NCBI RefSeq assembly: GCF_009908315.1
Contig: NZ_JAAATW010000004.1
Coordinates: forward strand, 240,458 to 304,457
Source of the DNA: Paragemmobacter ruber
GTDB taxonomy: Bacteria; Pseudomonadota; Alphaproteobacteria; Rhodobacterales; Rhodobacteraceae
DNA length: 64,000 nt
Reading direction: 5' to 3'
The position numbers and the translations under genes are program-made. A model generated the notes under the pieces. The model ran no database searches, had not been told where the DNA came from, and saw only the letters and a program-made list of their open reading frames with translations. This document shows, one piece after another, positions 18,916 through 27,433 of this stretch; position 1 is the stretch's first letter, and the number at the start of each line of letters is the position of its first letter.

Positions 18916-19398
18916 ATGACACCGGAGCGGATGGCGATCGAGATGGGGCTGGATATCCCGGATTTCGACGCGATGGGGTATTACGGGGCGGATTACGGCA
19001 CGATGAAGCCCTATCACCGGGTGGGGAGCCTGTTGTTCCTGTCGGGCCATGTGGCGCAGATCGGCACCGAGATCACCCATAAGGGGCGGCTGGGGGCAGA
19101 CCTGACGACGGAGCAGGGCTATCAGGCGGCGCGGCGGACGGGGCTGAACGTGCTGGGCGGCATCCGGCAGGCGGTGGGATCGCTGGACCGGGTGAGCAGC
19201 ATCGTGCGGACGCTGAATTTCGTGGTCTGCACGCCGGACTATGAGGATGTCCACAAGGTATCGAACGGCCTGTCCGACCTGTTCGTGGAGGTGTTCGGGC
19301 GCGAGCGCGGCCTTGGGGGCCGGGCGACCATAGGGGTGATGGCGCTGGCGGGGGGCGTGTGTTTCGAGACCTGGGCCACGGTGGAGGTGGCGGATTGA
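18916..19398 (+). CDS. RidA-family (YjgF-like) protein
   Basis: 160 residues starting MTPERMAIEMGLDIPDFDAM. The RidA fold is shown by LLFLSGHVAQIG, the T-x-E-Q-G-Y-Q-A-A-R helix, and VVCTPDYEDVHKVSNGLSDL. It belongs to the longer subgroup related to YjgF/chorismate-mutase-like proteins. The canonical RidA arginine that binds the imine/enamine substrate (usual context R-x-x-x-V) is not obvious in the C-terminal VCFETWATVEV, so deaminase activity is uncertain. It lies 52 bases after dnaE2 with GACAGGAGGGCG as ribosome binding site, possibly sharing its transcript. Confidence 0.85.
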   Translation: MTPERMAIEMGLDIPDFDAMGYYGADYGTMKPYHRVGSLLFLSGHVAQIGTEITHKGRLGADLTTEQGYQAARRTGLNVLGGIRQAVGSLDRVSSIVRTLNFVVCTPDYEDVHKVSNGLSDLFVEVFGRERGLGGRATIGVMALAGGVCFETWATVEVAD

Positions 19399-19452
19399 TC
19401 CGGCGCGCGCCTGCGCCCTGACCGTGGCCCGGTGCAGGGCGCATTTGCGCCG

Positions 19453-19755
19453 TCAGTCGTTGTAGAGCGCGTCCATCTTGGCGGCGAGGCGGAGGTCAAG
19501 CTCGGTCAACCCGCCGGTGTCATGCGTGGTCAGCGTGACCGTGACGGTCTTGTAGACGTTGGACCATTCCGGGTGGTGGTTCCATTTTTCCGCCCAGAGC
19601 GCGGCGCGGGTCATGAAGCCCATCGCATCAATGAAGTTGCGGAAGGTGAAGACCTTGGCCAGCGCGCGGCCGCCTTCGACCGCCGTCCAGCCGGTGGCGG
19701 TGAGGGGGATGAGGTCGGCGGGGGTGACGGGGGTGTAGGTGGGCCGGTCTGTCAT
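19453..19755 (-). CDS. 4a-hydroxytetrahydrobiopterin dehydratase (PCD)
   Basis: 100 residues, the usual length. The signature [14 protein letters not shown] contains the paired active-site histidines (E-K-x-x-H-H-P), and [17 protein letters not shown] supplies the later conserved T-H-x-x-G-x-L-T-x-x-D. The enzyme recycles the pterin cofactor of aromatic amino acid hydroxylases by dehydrating the carbinolamine. In many alphaproteobacteria it may serve molybdopterin-related or other pterin roles. It stands alone, with two palindromic repeats upstream. Confidence 0.94.
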   Translation of the reverse strand: MTDRPTYTPVTPADLIPLTATGWTAVEGGRALAKVFTFRNFIDAMGFMTRAALWAEKWNHHPEWSNVYKTVTVTLTTHDTGGLTELDLRLAAKMDALYND

Positions 19756-19784
19756 GGCGATCTTCGGGTCTTGCGGGGGAGGGG

Positions 19785-19839
19785 CGATTTTCCTGCGAAA
19801 AATCGGGCTTCGGGCGGGGTGATTTTTCCTTGAAAAATC
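19785..19839. repeat. Pair of palindromic repeats, GATTTTTC family (copies 1 and 2)
   Basis: GATTTTCCTGCGAAAAATC at 19786-19804 and GATTTTTC-ctt-GAAAAATC at 19821-19839 are two A/T-armed hairpins in the 178-base gap between the PCD gene and the FemAB-like gene. The first 19-mer recurs exactly, inverted, at 51716-51734. The arms are strikingly AT-rich against the GC-rich genome. Confidence 0.8.
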
Positions 19840-19933
19840 GGCGGTATGGCGACCGTGGCGCGACCGGGTTGCGGGGTGCCGCGGGTGGCTGCCCTAGGGG
19901 TGGCACCGTATGGCGAAAAGGTCAACATTGCTG

Positions 19934-21103
19934 TCAGGTCTCGGCGGTGATGCGCCGGAAGGGGCCATAGGCGGTGAGCACCTCGATTTCCTCATCGACG
20001 GCGCGGCGTTCGGCCTGCAGGTAATCGGCGACGGCCTTGCGGAAGCCGGGATCGGCGATCCAGTGCAGGGAGTGAACGGGGGTGGGAAGGTAGCCGCGGG
20101 CCAGCTTGTGTTCGCCCTGCGCCCCGGCCTCCACCCGCGGCAGGTGGTGGGCGATGGCCCAGTCGATGGCCTGATAGTAGCACAGTTCGAAATGCAGGCA
20201 GGGGTGATCCTCGATGCAGCCCCAGTAGCGGCCGAAGAGCGTGTCGCGCCCGATGAAGTTGAGCGCGCCCGCGACAGGGGTGCCGTCGGGGCGTTCGGCC
20301 AGCACGAGGAGCATGTCGGCGCGCATCGTTTCCTGCGCATGGGTGAAGAACCGGCGGGTGAGGTAGGGGGTGCCCCATTTGCGGGCGCCGGTGTCTTGAT
20401 AGAAGGCCCAGAAGGCATCCCAGTGGTGGGGCTCTATCTCATCGCCGGTCAGTTGCCGGATCGTCAGGCCCGAGGCGCGGGCGGTTTCGCGTTCCTTGCG
20501 GATCATCTTGCGCTTGCGCGAGGAGAGGTCGCCCAAGAAATCATCGAAGGTGGCGTAGCCGCGGTTTTCCCAGTGGAATTGCTGGGTCACCCGGTGCAGC
20601 AGGCCGTAGCGGGCGGCCAGCGTTTCGGCCTCTTCCCCCGTGCAGAAGGTGGCGTGCAGCGAGGACAGGCGGTTCGAGCGGGCGAGGTGGATCGCCGCCT
20701 CGACCAGCGTGTCGCGGGCATGGGGCGCATCCGGGGCGGCGAGGAAGCGGCGGCCCGTGGCGGGCGTGAAGGGAACGGCGATCTGGAGTTTCGGGTAGTA
20801 GCGCCCACCGGCGCGTTCGAAGGCCTGCGCCCAGCCGTGATCGAAGATGTATTCGCCCTGGCTGTGGGATTTCACATAAAGCGGCGTGGCGGCGAGGAGG
20901 CGGTCGCCGTCACGGATCACGAGCGGGCGGGGTTGCCAGCCGGTGCCGCTGCCGGTGGAGCCGGAGGCATCAAGCGCGGCGAGGAAGCGGTGGGTGGTGA
21001 AGGGGTCGATCGGGCGCGCGCCGGTGGCCGCTTCGGGGCAGGCGAGGGCGTCCCATTGGGCGGCGGGCAGGTCGGTCACGCTGTCGAGGAGGTGGGTTTC
21101 CAT
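19934..21103 (-). CDS. FemAB/GNAT-like peptidoglycan-associated acyltransferase (COG3146, DUF482)
   Basis: 389 residues from the ATG at 21103 (METHLLDSVTDLPAAQWDAL). Characteristic stretches are GEYIFDHGWAQAFERAGGRY, YPKLQIAVPFTPATGRR, and near the C-terminus HFELCYYQAIDWAIAHHLPR with VEAGAQGEHKLARGYLPTPV. Members resemble FemAB/FemX aminoacyltransferases by fold, but their reaction is not established. The protein lacks a signal peptide and should be cytoplasmic. It is the third gene after RidA and the phosphodiesterase in the same orientation, 92 bases away. Confidence 0.85.
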   Translation of the reverse strand: METHLLDSVTDLPAAQWDALACPEAATGARPIDPFTTHRFLAALDASGSTGSGTGWQPRPLVIRDGDRLLAATPLYVKSHSQGEYIFDHGWAQAFERAGGRYYPKLQIAVPFTPATGRRFLAAPDAPHARDTLVEAAIHLARSNRLSSLHATFCTGEEAETLAARYGLLHRVTQQFHWENRGYATFDDFLGDLSSRKRKMIRKERETARASGLTIRQLTGDEIEPHHWDAFWAFYQDTGARKWGTPYLTRRFFTHAQETMRADMLLVLAERPDGTPVAGALNFIGRDTLFGRYWGCIEDHPCLHFELCYYQAIDWAIAHHLPRVEAGAQGEHKLARGYLPTPVHSLHWIADPGFRKAVADYLQAERRAVDEEIEVLTAYGPFRRITAET

Positions 21104-21195
21104 GGCCTGCCGGTGCCGGTTCTTGAGGAGGGGGGGCCCGGGGGGGCTTGGCCCCCCCGCCCGACGCCAGACACTTGGCGCGGCGGGGCCGCCCG

Positions 21196-21966
21196 TCAAG
21201 CCGGGATCGGGGCGGGGTATTGTTCGAAGGTGATGTTCTGCGCGATGCGGCGTGCGGCGGCCTCGGCCGCGGGGGATTTGATCGTCCAGCACAGGATGGC
21301 GGCACCTTGGCCGGCCAGTTCGGCCACGCGGGGGCGGGCGAGATCGGTGTTTTCGTGGCTGATGAAGCTGGCCTGAACCCGGTCGTAATCCGGGATGTCG
21401 CGGAGGCGGTCGCAGGTGGCGGGGGGCAGGGGGTGCCAGTCTGCGGCATCATAGGCCGAGGTGGTTAGGCCGCGCGGCAGCCCGGGCGCGAGGCGGGCCA
21501 TATGGGCGATGCAATGGGGGTTGAAGGACATCACCGCGACGGGGCCTGCATAATCGGCCAGAAGGGCGGCGGTGGCGGCCTCGAGCCGGCCATCGGTTTC
21601 CGCCATGCGCAGGGTCTGATCCTTGAGTTCGATCAGCAGGGGCACGCGGCCCGCGACGAGGGCAAGCACCTCGGCAAGGGTGGGGATGGTTTCGTCGCCG
21701 CCTGTGAGCGGGATTTCGGCCAGCGCGGCGGCGGTCATGTCGCAGAGCCAGCCGTCCTGCGGGGTGAGGCGTTCCAGCGTTTCGTCATGGAAGACCATCG
21801 GCACGCCGTCGCGCGAAAGCTGAAGGTCGATCTCGATCGCGTAGCCCGCGGCGATGGCCGCGCGGATCGCGGCGCGGCTGTTTTCGGGGCGGCCTTGGGC
21901 GCGGTCGTGATAGGCGCGGTGGGCGATGGGGGCCTTGAGGAAGGCAGGCGGCAGGGCGGGGCGCAT
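21196..21966 (-). CDS. Glycerophosphodiester phosphodiesterase-family protein
   Basis: 256 residues from the ATG at 21966, four bases after the RidA stop. The GDPD TIM-barrel motifs are IAHRAYHDRAQGRPENSRAA (general acid/base H-R and P-E-N), YAIEIDLQLSRDGVPMVFHD (metal-binding E-I-D and catalytic H-D), and LLIELKDQTLR. Family enzymes release glycerol-3-phosphate from deacylated phospholipids; cytoplasmic versions like this one have no signal peptide. It is cotranscribed with RidA by its spacing. Confidence 0.92.
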   Translation of the reverse strand: MRPALPPAFLKAPIAHRAYHDRAQGRPENSRAAIRAAIAAGYAIEIDLQLSRDGVPMVFHDETLERLTPQDGWLCDMTAAALAEIPLTGGDETIPTLAEVLALVAGRVPLLIELKDQTLRMAETDGRLEAATAALLADYAGPVAVMSFNPHCIAHMARLAPGLPRGLTTSAYDAADWHPLPPATCDRLRDIPDYDRVQASFISHENTDLARPRVAELAGQGAAILCWTIKSPAAEAAARRIAQNITFEQYPAPIPA

Positions 21967-21970
21967 GGGA

Positions 21971-22429
21971 TCAGCGGATCTCGAAGATGCCTTCGATCTC
22001 GACCGCCACGCCGAGCGGCAGCGCGGCCGCCGAGACGGCGGAGCGGGCGTGGCGCCCCGCGTCACCCAAGGCGGCGACGAGGAAATCGGACGCGCCGTTG
22101 ATCACCTTGGGCTGATCGGTAAAGTCGGGGGTGGAGTTGACGAAGCCCACCAGTTTCACCGCGCGCACGAGGCGCGAAAGATCGCCACCGCAGGCCTTCT
22201 TCACCTGCGCGAGCAGCGAGATGGCGCAGGATTTCGCCGCGTCGGCCCCCTGTTCAATGGTCATGTCTGCGCCGAGGCGGCCCTTGATCAGGCCGCCCGC
22301 GTTCTGGCTGATCTGGCCCGAGACATGGACGAGATTGCCCACCACCACGAAGGGGACGTAGTTCGCCGCCGGAGCAGGGGCATCGGGCAGGGTGACGCCG
22401 AGATCGGTGAGGCGGGCTTCGATGGACAT
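21971..22429 (-). CDS. RidA-family protein
   Basis: 152 residues from the ATG at 22429, preceded by a strong GGAGGAAC site. Typical features are YVPFVVVGNLVHVSGQISQN, the L-G-A-D-M-T-I-E-Q-G-A-D-A-A-K-S-C-A helix, and STPDFTDQPKVINGASDFLV. It begins the RidA-GDPD unit. This is the second RidA-like gene in the window (the other is at 18916) and it belongs to the same long subgroup. Members may remove reactive enamines or act on unknown small molecules; the substrate is not evident. Confidence 0.9.
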   Translation of the reverse strand: MSIEARLTDLGVTLPDAPAPAANYVPFVVVGNLVHVSGQISQNAGGLIKGRLGADMTIEQGADAAKSCAISLLAQVKKACGGDLSRLVRAVKLVGFVNSTPDFTDQPKVINGASDFLVAALGDAGRHARSAVSAAALPLGVAVEIEGIFEIR

Positions 22430-22514
22430 GGTTCCTCCGGGGGATGGGCGATTGCGCGGCTGTTGCGCGGCGGAGGCTAGCCGGGGGCGCGGCGGGCGGC
22501 AAGGGTGGGTGGCA

Positions 22515-23816
22515 TCAGGATTCGCGGAAGGCCTGACGGAAGTAATCGGTGAAGGGCTGCAACAGATAGGCCAGCGGGGTGCGCGCGCCGGTGAGGATAT
22601 AGGCCTCGACCGGCATCCCGGGGACGAGGGCGCGCCCGCCAAGGCGGGCGATCTGATCGGGGGGAAGAGTGATTTCGCCGCGGAAGAAGGTCTGTCCCGT
22701 GGTCTGATCGGCCAGCGCATCGGCAGAGACGAGGGCGAGGGTGCCTTGCAGTTCCGGCGCATCGCGGGTGGAGAGGGCAGAGAAGACGAGGCGGACGGGC
22801 TGACCCAGCCGCACCTCATCGACATGGGGGGGCGGGATCTGGACGGCGATGACGAGCGGGCGATCCTGCGGGACGAGGTAGAGGATCGGGTCCGCGGGGC
22901 GGATCACGGCGCGCGGCGTGGTGACGGCGAGGCTGAGGACGGTGCCCGAGACTGGGGCGCGGATGTCGAGCCGGGCGATGCGTTCGCCCAAGGCGCGGGC
23001 GCGTTCGGCCAGTTCCTGTTCCGCCGGGCCGATGTCGCGCAGCTCGGCGGTGGCCTCTTCGCGGCGCAGGGCGGCGAGGCGGAGGGATTCGATGTCGATC
23101 TCGGTCATGCGGCCTTCGGATTGGGCGCGCAGGGCGGCAAGCTCGCCCACGCGGCCTTGCAGGCTGGCCGCCTCGCGGCGCAGCGCAAGGACGCGGGCCG
23201 CCTGCGCAAGGCCGCGGTCGAGCAGGGATTGCTGATCGGCCAGTTCGCCCGCGATCAGTTCGGCCTGCAGGGTGAGGGCGGCGGATTGCGCGTCGATCCC
23301 TTCGATCTGGGCTGCGGTCTGGGCCTTGCGGCGGGCGAGTTGTTCGGTCTGGCGGGCGAGCGTGTCGCGCCGGGCGAGAAAGAGGCGGCGCTGGCCTTCG
23401 ATCTGTTCGGCCACCTCGGGGCGCGTATCGGCAAGCGCCCTGAGGTCGGGCGGGAAGGCCGGGGCGGGGGCATCGTCACGCTCGGCCTCGAGCCGGGCGC
23501 GGCGGGCGCGGAGTTCGAAAAGCTGCGCCTCGACGATGCTGAGTTCGGAGCGCAGGAGCGTGCCGTCCAGCGACAGCAGGAGGTCGCCCGCCTGCACGGC
23601 CTGCCCTTCGCGCACGGCGATGGCGGAAACGACCCCGCCATCGGGGTGCTGCACGATCTGACGGTTCTGATCCACCTGGATCTGGCCGGGGGCGATGACC
23701 GCACCATCCAGTTCGGTGCCGCTGCCCCAGAGGGCGAGCATGAGGGCCAGCCCGGCAAGCGTAGCAAGGCCCGCGCGGATGTGGCGGCGGGCGGACCAAT
23801 CGGGGGATGGCGTCAT
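22515..23816 (-). CDS. HlyD-family type I secretion periplasmic adaptor (PrtE-like)
   Basis: 433 residues: a short cytoplasmic N-terminus, one membrane segment (LATLAGLALMLALWGSGTEL), then a lipoyl-like half (GGVVSAIAVREGQAVQAGDLLLSLDG). A long coiled coil of alternating E/A/L/R follows, then the second lipoyl half (IRAPVSGTVLSL) and a beta-barrel domain. The last residues, TDYFRQAFRES, match the conserved C-terminus of PrtE/HlyD adaptors. It bridges the ABC permease and a TolC-like outer membrane channel, not present here. Its start overlaps the PrtD-like stop by 3-4 bases (ATGA type). Confidence 0.93.
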   Translation of the reverse strand: MTPSPDWSARRHIRAGLATLAGLALMLALWGSGTELDGAVIAPGQIQVDQNRQIVQHPDGGVVSAIAVREGQAVQAGDLLLSLDGTLLRSELSIVEAQLFELRARRARLEAERDDAPAPAFPPDLRALADTRPEVAEQIEGQRRLFLARRDTLARQTEQLARRKAQTAAQIEGIDAQSAALTLQAELIAGELADQQSLLDRGLAQAARVLALRREAASLQGRVGELAALRAQSEGRMTEIDIESLRLAALRREEATAELRDIGPAEQELAERARALGERIARLDIRAPVSGTVLSLAVTTPRAVIRPADPILYLVPQDRPLVIAVQIPPPHVDEVRLGQPVRLVFSALSTRDAPELQGTLALVSADALADQTTGQTFFRGEITLPPDQIARLGGRALVPGMPVEAYILTGARTPLAYLLQPFTDYFRQAFRES

Positions 23817-25546
23817 CGGATGCCCCCGGGCGCGACCTTGCCGACGATGTCGCCCGCGTTCTGCACCATCTCGCGCAGGACCTGATCGCGGGGACCGAAG
23901 GCGCGGCGCAGGCCATCTTCGAGCACGAGGAGGAGGTCACATTCCTGAATGGCGGCGGGGCGGTGCGCCATGATGAGGGCGGATCCTCCCGCAGCCTTGT
24001 GGGCGCGGATGGCGGCGTTCACGGCGAGGGAGCCTTCATTGTCGAGGTTGGAGTTCGGTTCATCAAGGATCAGGAGCACGGGTTCGCCGTAGAGCGCGCG
24101 CGCCAGCCCCACGCGCTGCACCTGACCACCTGACAGGAGGCCGCCCGTGCTGTCGAGCCGGGTGTCATAGCCGCCAGGCAGGCGGAGGATCATGTCATGG
24201 GCAGCGGCGGTGCGGGCGGCGGCGATGATGCGGGCATCATCGGTGGGGGCGAGGCGGGCGATGTTTTCGGCAATGCTGCCGTCGAACAGGCTAACGCGCT
24301 GGGGCAAGTAGCCGATCAGCGCGCCGAGCGTGTCGGGATCATATTGATCGAGGGTGGCGCCATCGAGCCGGATGCTGCCCGAGGCGGGATGCCACAGGCC
24401 GGTGAGGGCGCGGGCAAGGGTGGATTTGCCCGCGCCAGACGGGCCGATGACGCCAAGCGCCTGCCCCGGTTGCAGGGTGAAGGACAGGCCGCGCAGGGTG
24501 GGGACGGTCTGGCCCGGGGGAATGACGGAGAGGTTCGTCACCTCGATCCGTGCGGCGGGGCGGGGCAGGGCGGTGCGCGGCACGGGCGGCGGGACGCGCG
24601 ACAGCAGATCGGCAAGGCGCGTGCGAGCCTCTTGCGCGCGGGTGAGGATGGGCCATTGCGCCACGGCCTGTTCGATGGGTTGCAGCGCGCGGCCCATCAG
24701 GATGGAGGCGGCGATCATCGCGCCGGGGGTCAGTTCGCCGCGCAACACCACCCAGGCGGCAAGGCCCAGCATGGCCGATTGCAGATAGAGGCGAAACCCG
24801 CGCGAGGCGGCAGACCAGCCGCCGCCCGTATCGCCCGCGCGGATGGATTGTTCCAGCGCGGTGGCGCGGGTCTGTTGCCAGCGGGCGAAGGCGGCGCCGG
24901 TCATGCCGAGCGCGCGGATGGTATCGGCTTCGCTGCGCATGCGGTCGGCGGTGCGGTCGGCCAGAAGGGCGGTTTCGCTGGCGCGTTGCAGCGCGGCCTG
25001 CGTGCTGCGCTGGTTGAACAGGGCCATGGCAAAGATCACCGCGGCCCCGGCGATGGCCAGCCAGCCCAGCAGCGGGTGGAAGATGAAGATGGCGGCGAAG
25101 TAGATGGGCGCCCATGGCATGTCGATCAGCGCGCTGACGATGGGCGAGGACCAGAAGGTGCGGATCGCCTCGACATCGCGCTGGGCGGCGAGGGCGGCGC
25201 GGTCGTCGGGGGCTACGGATTGGCGGGACAGGGCGGCGCGGAAGGCACGGGCATCGAGCGCGTCCTGCAGGCGGGCGCCGATGCGGGCGAGGATGCGCCC
25301 GCGCAGGTGATCGAGCACGGCCATGATCACGAAGAGCGCGGTCATCAGCAGGGTGAGGGCGACAAGCGTCGCTTCGGACTGGCTGCCCAGCACGCGGTCA
25401 TAGACCTGCAGCATGTAAAGCGGGCTGGTCAGCATCAGCAGGTTGACGGCGCTGGAAAATACTATGGCCGCGACAAACAGCCCGCGCTGGTCTGCGAATG
25501 CGTGGCGCAGTTCTGCTACGCCGTCGGCTGGTCTGCCCCGCTTCAT
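23813..25546 (-). CDS. Type I secretion system permease/ATPase (PrtD-like)
   Basis: 577 residues from the ATG at 25546 (MKRGRPADGVAELRHAFADQ). An N-terminal ABC_membrane domain with about six helices is followed by a nucleotide-binding domain. This has Walker [10 protein letters not shown], signature LLSGGQVQRVGLARAL and Walker B PVLLILDEPNSNLD. There is no C39 peptidase domain, so it belongs to the PrtD class that exports C-terminal-signal RTX/Hint-type proteins. A longer open frame up to 25828 has no homologous character. With the adaptor it forms a two-gene exporter; likely clients include proteins like the Hint protein at 10154, an inference. Confidence 0.94.
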   Translation of the reverse strand: MKRGRPADGVAELRHAFADQRGLFVAAIVFSSAVNLLMLTSPLYMLQVYDRVLGSQSEATLVALTLLMTALFVIMAVLDHLRGRILARIGARLQDALDARAFRAALSRQSVAPDDRAALAAQRDVEAIRTFWSSPIVSALIDMPWAPIYFAAIFIFHPLLGWLAIAGAAVIFAMALFNQRSTQAALQRASETALLADRTADRMRSEADTIRALGMTGAAFARWQQTRATALEQSIRAGDTGGGWSAASRGFRLYLQSAMLGLAAWVVLRGELTPGAMIAASILMGRALQPIEQAVAQWPILTRAQEARTRLADLLSRVPPPVPRTALPRPAARIEVTNLSVIPPGQTVPTLRGLSFTLQPGQALGVIGPSGAGKSTLARALTGLWHPASGSIRLDGATLDQYDPDTLGALIGYLPQRVSLFDGSIAENIARLAPTDDARIIAAARTAAAHDMILRLPGGYDTRLDSTGGLLSGGQVQRVGLARALYGEPVLLILDEPNSNLDNEGSLAVNAAIRAHKAAGGSALIMAHRPAAIQECDLLLVLEDGLRRAFGPRDQVLREMVQNAGDIVGKVAPGGIR

Positions 25547-25925
25547 GCGACGCCCTCTTACCCAAACACTGGTTACCCGGCGGCTGGCCGCACGCCGAAA
25601 CGCTAACACGCCATCAGGGGCGGTGCCATGTGGAAAACGGCGCAGGGGGCGGTCTATTCCCTTGGGCGGCGACAGTCGGGCTGCGAAAGAAGACATCCGG
25701 CGAGGATCGGCTTGCGTATGCAGTGGAATTGCGGGCCTTGCGGTTCGGGGCCGCACGGTCTGGGGTCCGCCAGGGCGGGCGGGTTTCCGCAATTCGTGAC
25801 CGGGGCGCGAGGGCGTGGCGGTTGTCAAGGGCGGGGCGGGGGCTTATGGCTGGCGGATGTGTCGCCGGTTGCGATCCGCTTGGGCGGGACGGGAGCAGGG
25901 TGAACAGGCGGGACGGTGAGACAGG
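25547..25925. other. 379-base intergenic region between prtD-like gene and mlaA
   Basis: Divergent promoter region. I see no convincing gene, RNA or strong hairpin; short open frames here are low-complexity (Gly/Arg-rich) antisense shadows. Promoters for both flanking units must lie here, but no clear -35/-10 pair stands out. Confidence 0.5.
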
Positions 25926-26744
25926 ATGATGGTGAAACGCGATAGCACGGGCGGGATGGCGGCAAGCGGCGCGCCGCGGCCGGCGCTGGTGGTGGCGGGC
26001 CTTTGCGCGGCGCTGCTGACGGCCTGCGGCCCGGCACCGATCGCCACAGGCGTCAAGGACCCGAACGAGGCGAGCAACCGGCAGGTCCATGCGTTCAACC
26101 GCGGGCTGGACCGGGCGTTGCTGCGCCCGGCTGCCACGACCTATAGCAGCATTCTGCCCGAGCCGGTGGAGCAGGGCATTTCCAATTTTGCCAGCAACCT
26201 CGATGCGCCGGGCGATGTGGTGAACAACGTGCTGCAGTTGCGTCTGGGCCGCGCGGCCGAGAACACGCTGCGTTTTGCGCTGAACACGACGGTGGGGATC
26301 GGCGGGCTGTTCGATCCGGCCAGCGCGTTGGGGATCGAGGGCGATCCCACCGATTTCGGCGAGACGCTGCATGTCTGGGGCATGCCGGAGGGCACCTATG
26401 CCGAGGTGCCGCTGCTGGGGCCGACGACCGATCGCGATTTCATCGGCGTGATCGTGGATGTGGCGGCGAACCCGGTGCGGCTGGCCTTGCCGGAGCCGGA
26501 ATCCTATTACGCGACGGGCACGAAGGTCGCCTCGGGGCTGAGCCGCAGGGCGCGCTACAGCGACACGGTGGATTCGGTCCTGTATGAAAGTGCGGACAGC
26601 TATGCGCAGACGCGCCTGCTGTATCTGCAGAACCGCCGCTTCGAACTGGGCGGCGCGGCGGGCGCGGCGGAGGAGGGGTTCGAAGACCCCTATGCCGCTT
26701 TCGAGGATCCCTATTCTGATTTCGAGGACCCCTATGCAGAGTGA
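25926..26744 (+). CDS. mlaA: MlaA (VacJ) family lipoprotein
   Basis: 272 residues. The signal peptide ends in the lipobox LLTAC, so the mature protein starts with a lipidated Cys. The MlaA domain includes DPNEASNRQVHAFNRGLDRA, RFALNTTVGIGGLFDPASAL and DFGETLHVWGMPEGTYAEVP, the latter holding the L/F-x-x-W-G family stretch. MlaA sits with porins in the outer membrane and passes mislocalised phospholipids to MlaC for retrograde transport. The C-terminus ends in three FEDPY repeats, and the end overlaps the mlaC start by 11 bases. The start could alternatively be M2. Confidence 0.94.
   Translation: MMVKRDSTGGMAASGAPRPALVVAGLCAALLTACGPAPIATGVKDPNEASNRQVHAFNRGLDRALLRPAATTYSSILPEPVEQGISNFASNLDAPGDVVNNVLQLRLGRAAENTLRFALNTTVGIGGLFDPASALGIEGDPTDFGETLHVWGMPEGTYAEVPLLGPTTDRDFIGVIVDVAANPVRLALPEPESYYATGTKVASGLSRRARYSDTVDSVLYESADSYAQTRLLYLQNRRFELGGAAGAAEEGFEDPYAAFEDPYSDFEDPYAE
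26679..26741 (+). repeat. Three 21-base tandem repeats at the mlaA 3' end
   Basis: Units at 26679-26699, 26700-26720 and 26721-26741 encode FEDPYAA, FEDPYSD and FEDPYAE. The third unit contains the mlaC start codon (26734). Because the unit is a multiple of three, copy-number change would preserve both frames. Confidence 0.9.
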
Positions 26745-27351
26745 TCACAACGCGACCCGGATGACGCGCCGGGGATTTACGTCCATCGCGCTGGCGGCAT
26801 CGGCCGCGTTCGGGATGCCGCTGCCGGTGTTCGCGCTGACGGTGAACGATGCGCGGTCGCTGATTGATTCCGCCGTGGCGGACGTGAACCGCATCATTGC
26901 ATCCGGCAAATCGGAGAACGCGATGTTTGGCGATTTCGAGCGGCTGTTCGCGCGCTATGCCGATGTGCCGGTGATCGCGCGGTCGGCGCTGGGGCCTGCG
27001 GCGCGGCAGGCCAGCCGGGCGCAGCTTTCGGCCTTTACGGATGCATTTCAAGGCTATCTGAGCCGGAAATACGGCCGCCGCTTCCGCGAATTCATCGGGG
27101 GCCGGATCGAGGTAACGGATGCGCGCCCGATCAAGAGCTATTTCGAGGTGATCTCGGTCGCCTATCTGCAGGGCGAGGCGCCGTTCGACCTGCGCTGGCA
27201 TGTGTCGGACAAGTCGGGGCGGAACCTGTTCTTCAACATCATTATCGAAGGGGTCAACATGCTGGCTTCTGAGCGGACGGAGATCGGGGCGCTTCTGGAT
27301 CGCAATGGCGGCGATATCGACCGGCTGGTGGCGGAACTGCGCACGCTGTAA
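26734..27351 (+). CDS. mlaC: MlaC-like phospholipid-binding ABC substrate protein
   Basis: 205 residues. The N-terminus carries a twin-arginine-type signal (TRRGFTSIALAASAAFGMPL, then PVFA). The MlaC/Tgt2 domain follows: DFERLFARYADVPVIARSAL, FTDAFQGYLSRKYGRRFREF, YFEVISVAYLQGEAPFDLRW and NIIIEGVNMLASERTEIGAL. It ferries phospholipids between MlaA in the outer membrane and the MlaFEDB complex, which is not encoded in this window. It starts 11 bases inside the end of mlaA, so coupled translation is likely. An in-frame ATG at residue 10 (MTRRGF) is an alternative start. Confidence 0.92.
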   Translation: MQSDHNATRMTRRGFTSIALAASAAFGMPLPVFALTVNDARSLIDSAVADVNRIIASGKSENAMFGDFERLFARYADVPVIARSALGPAARQASRAQLSAFTDAFQGYLSRKYGRRFREFIGGRIEVTDARPIKSYFEVISVAYLQGEAPFDLRWHVSDKSGRNLFFNIIIEGVNMLASERTEIGALLDRNGGDIDRLVAELRTL

Positions 27352-27373
27352 GGCGCATCCGATAGCATAAGAA

Positions 27374-27405
27374 AACCCGCCGGGTCTGGTCCCGGCGGGT
27401 TTTTT
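27374..27405. terminator. Strong bidirectional-looking terminator between mlaC and the PBP gene
   Basis: Perfect 11-base arms AACCCGCCGGG and CCCGGCGGGTT with loop TCTGGT, followed by a run of T on the + strand and preceded by AAAA. It is a classic intrinsic terminator that could serve both convergent genes. Confidence 0.93.
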
Positions 27406-27433
27406 GTTGCGCGGATGCCGGGTCTTGCGCCAG

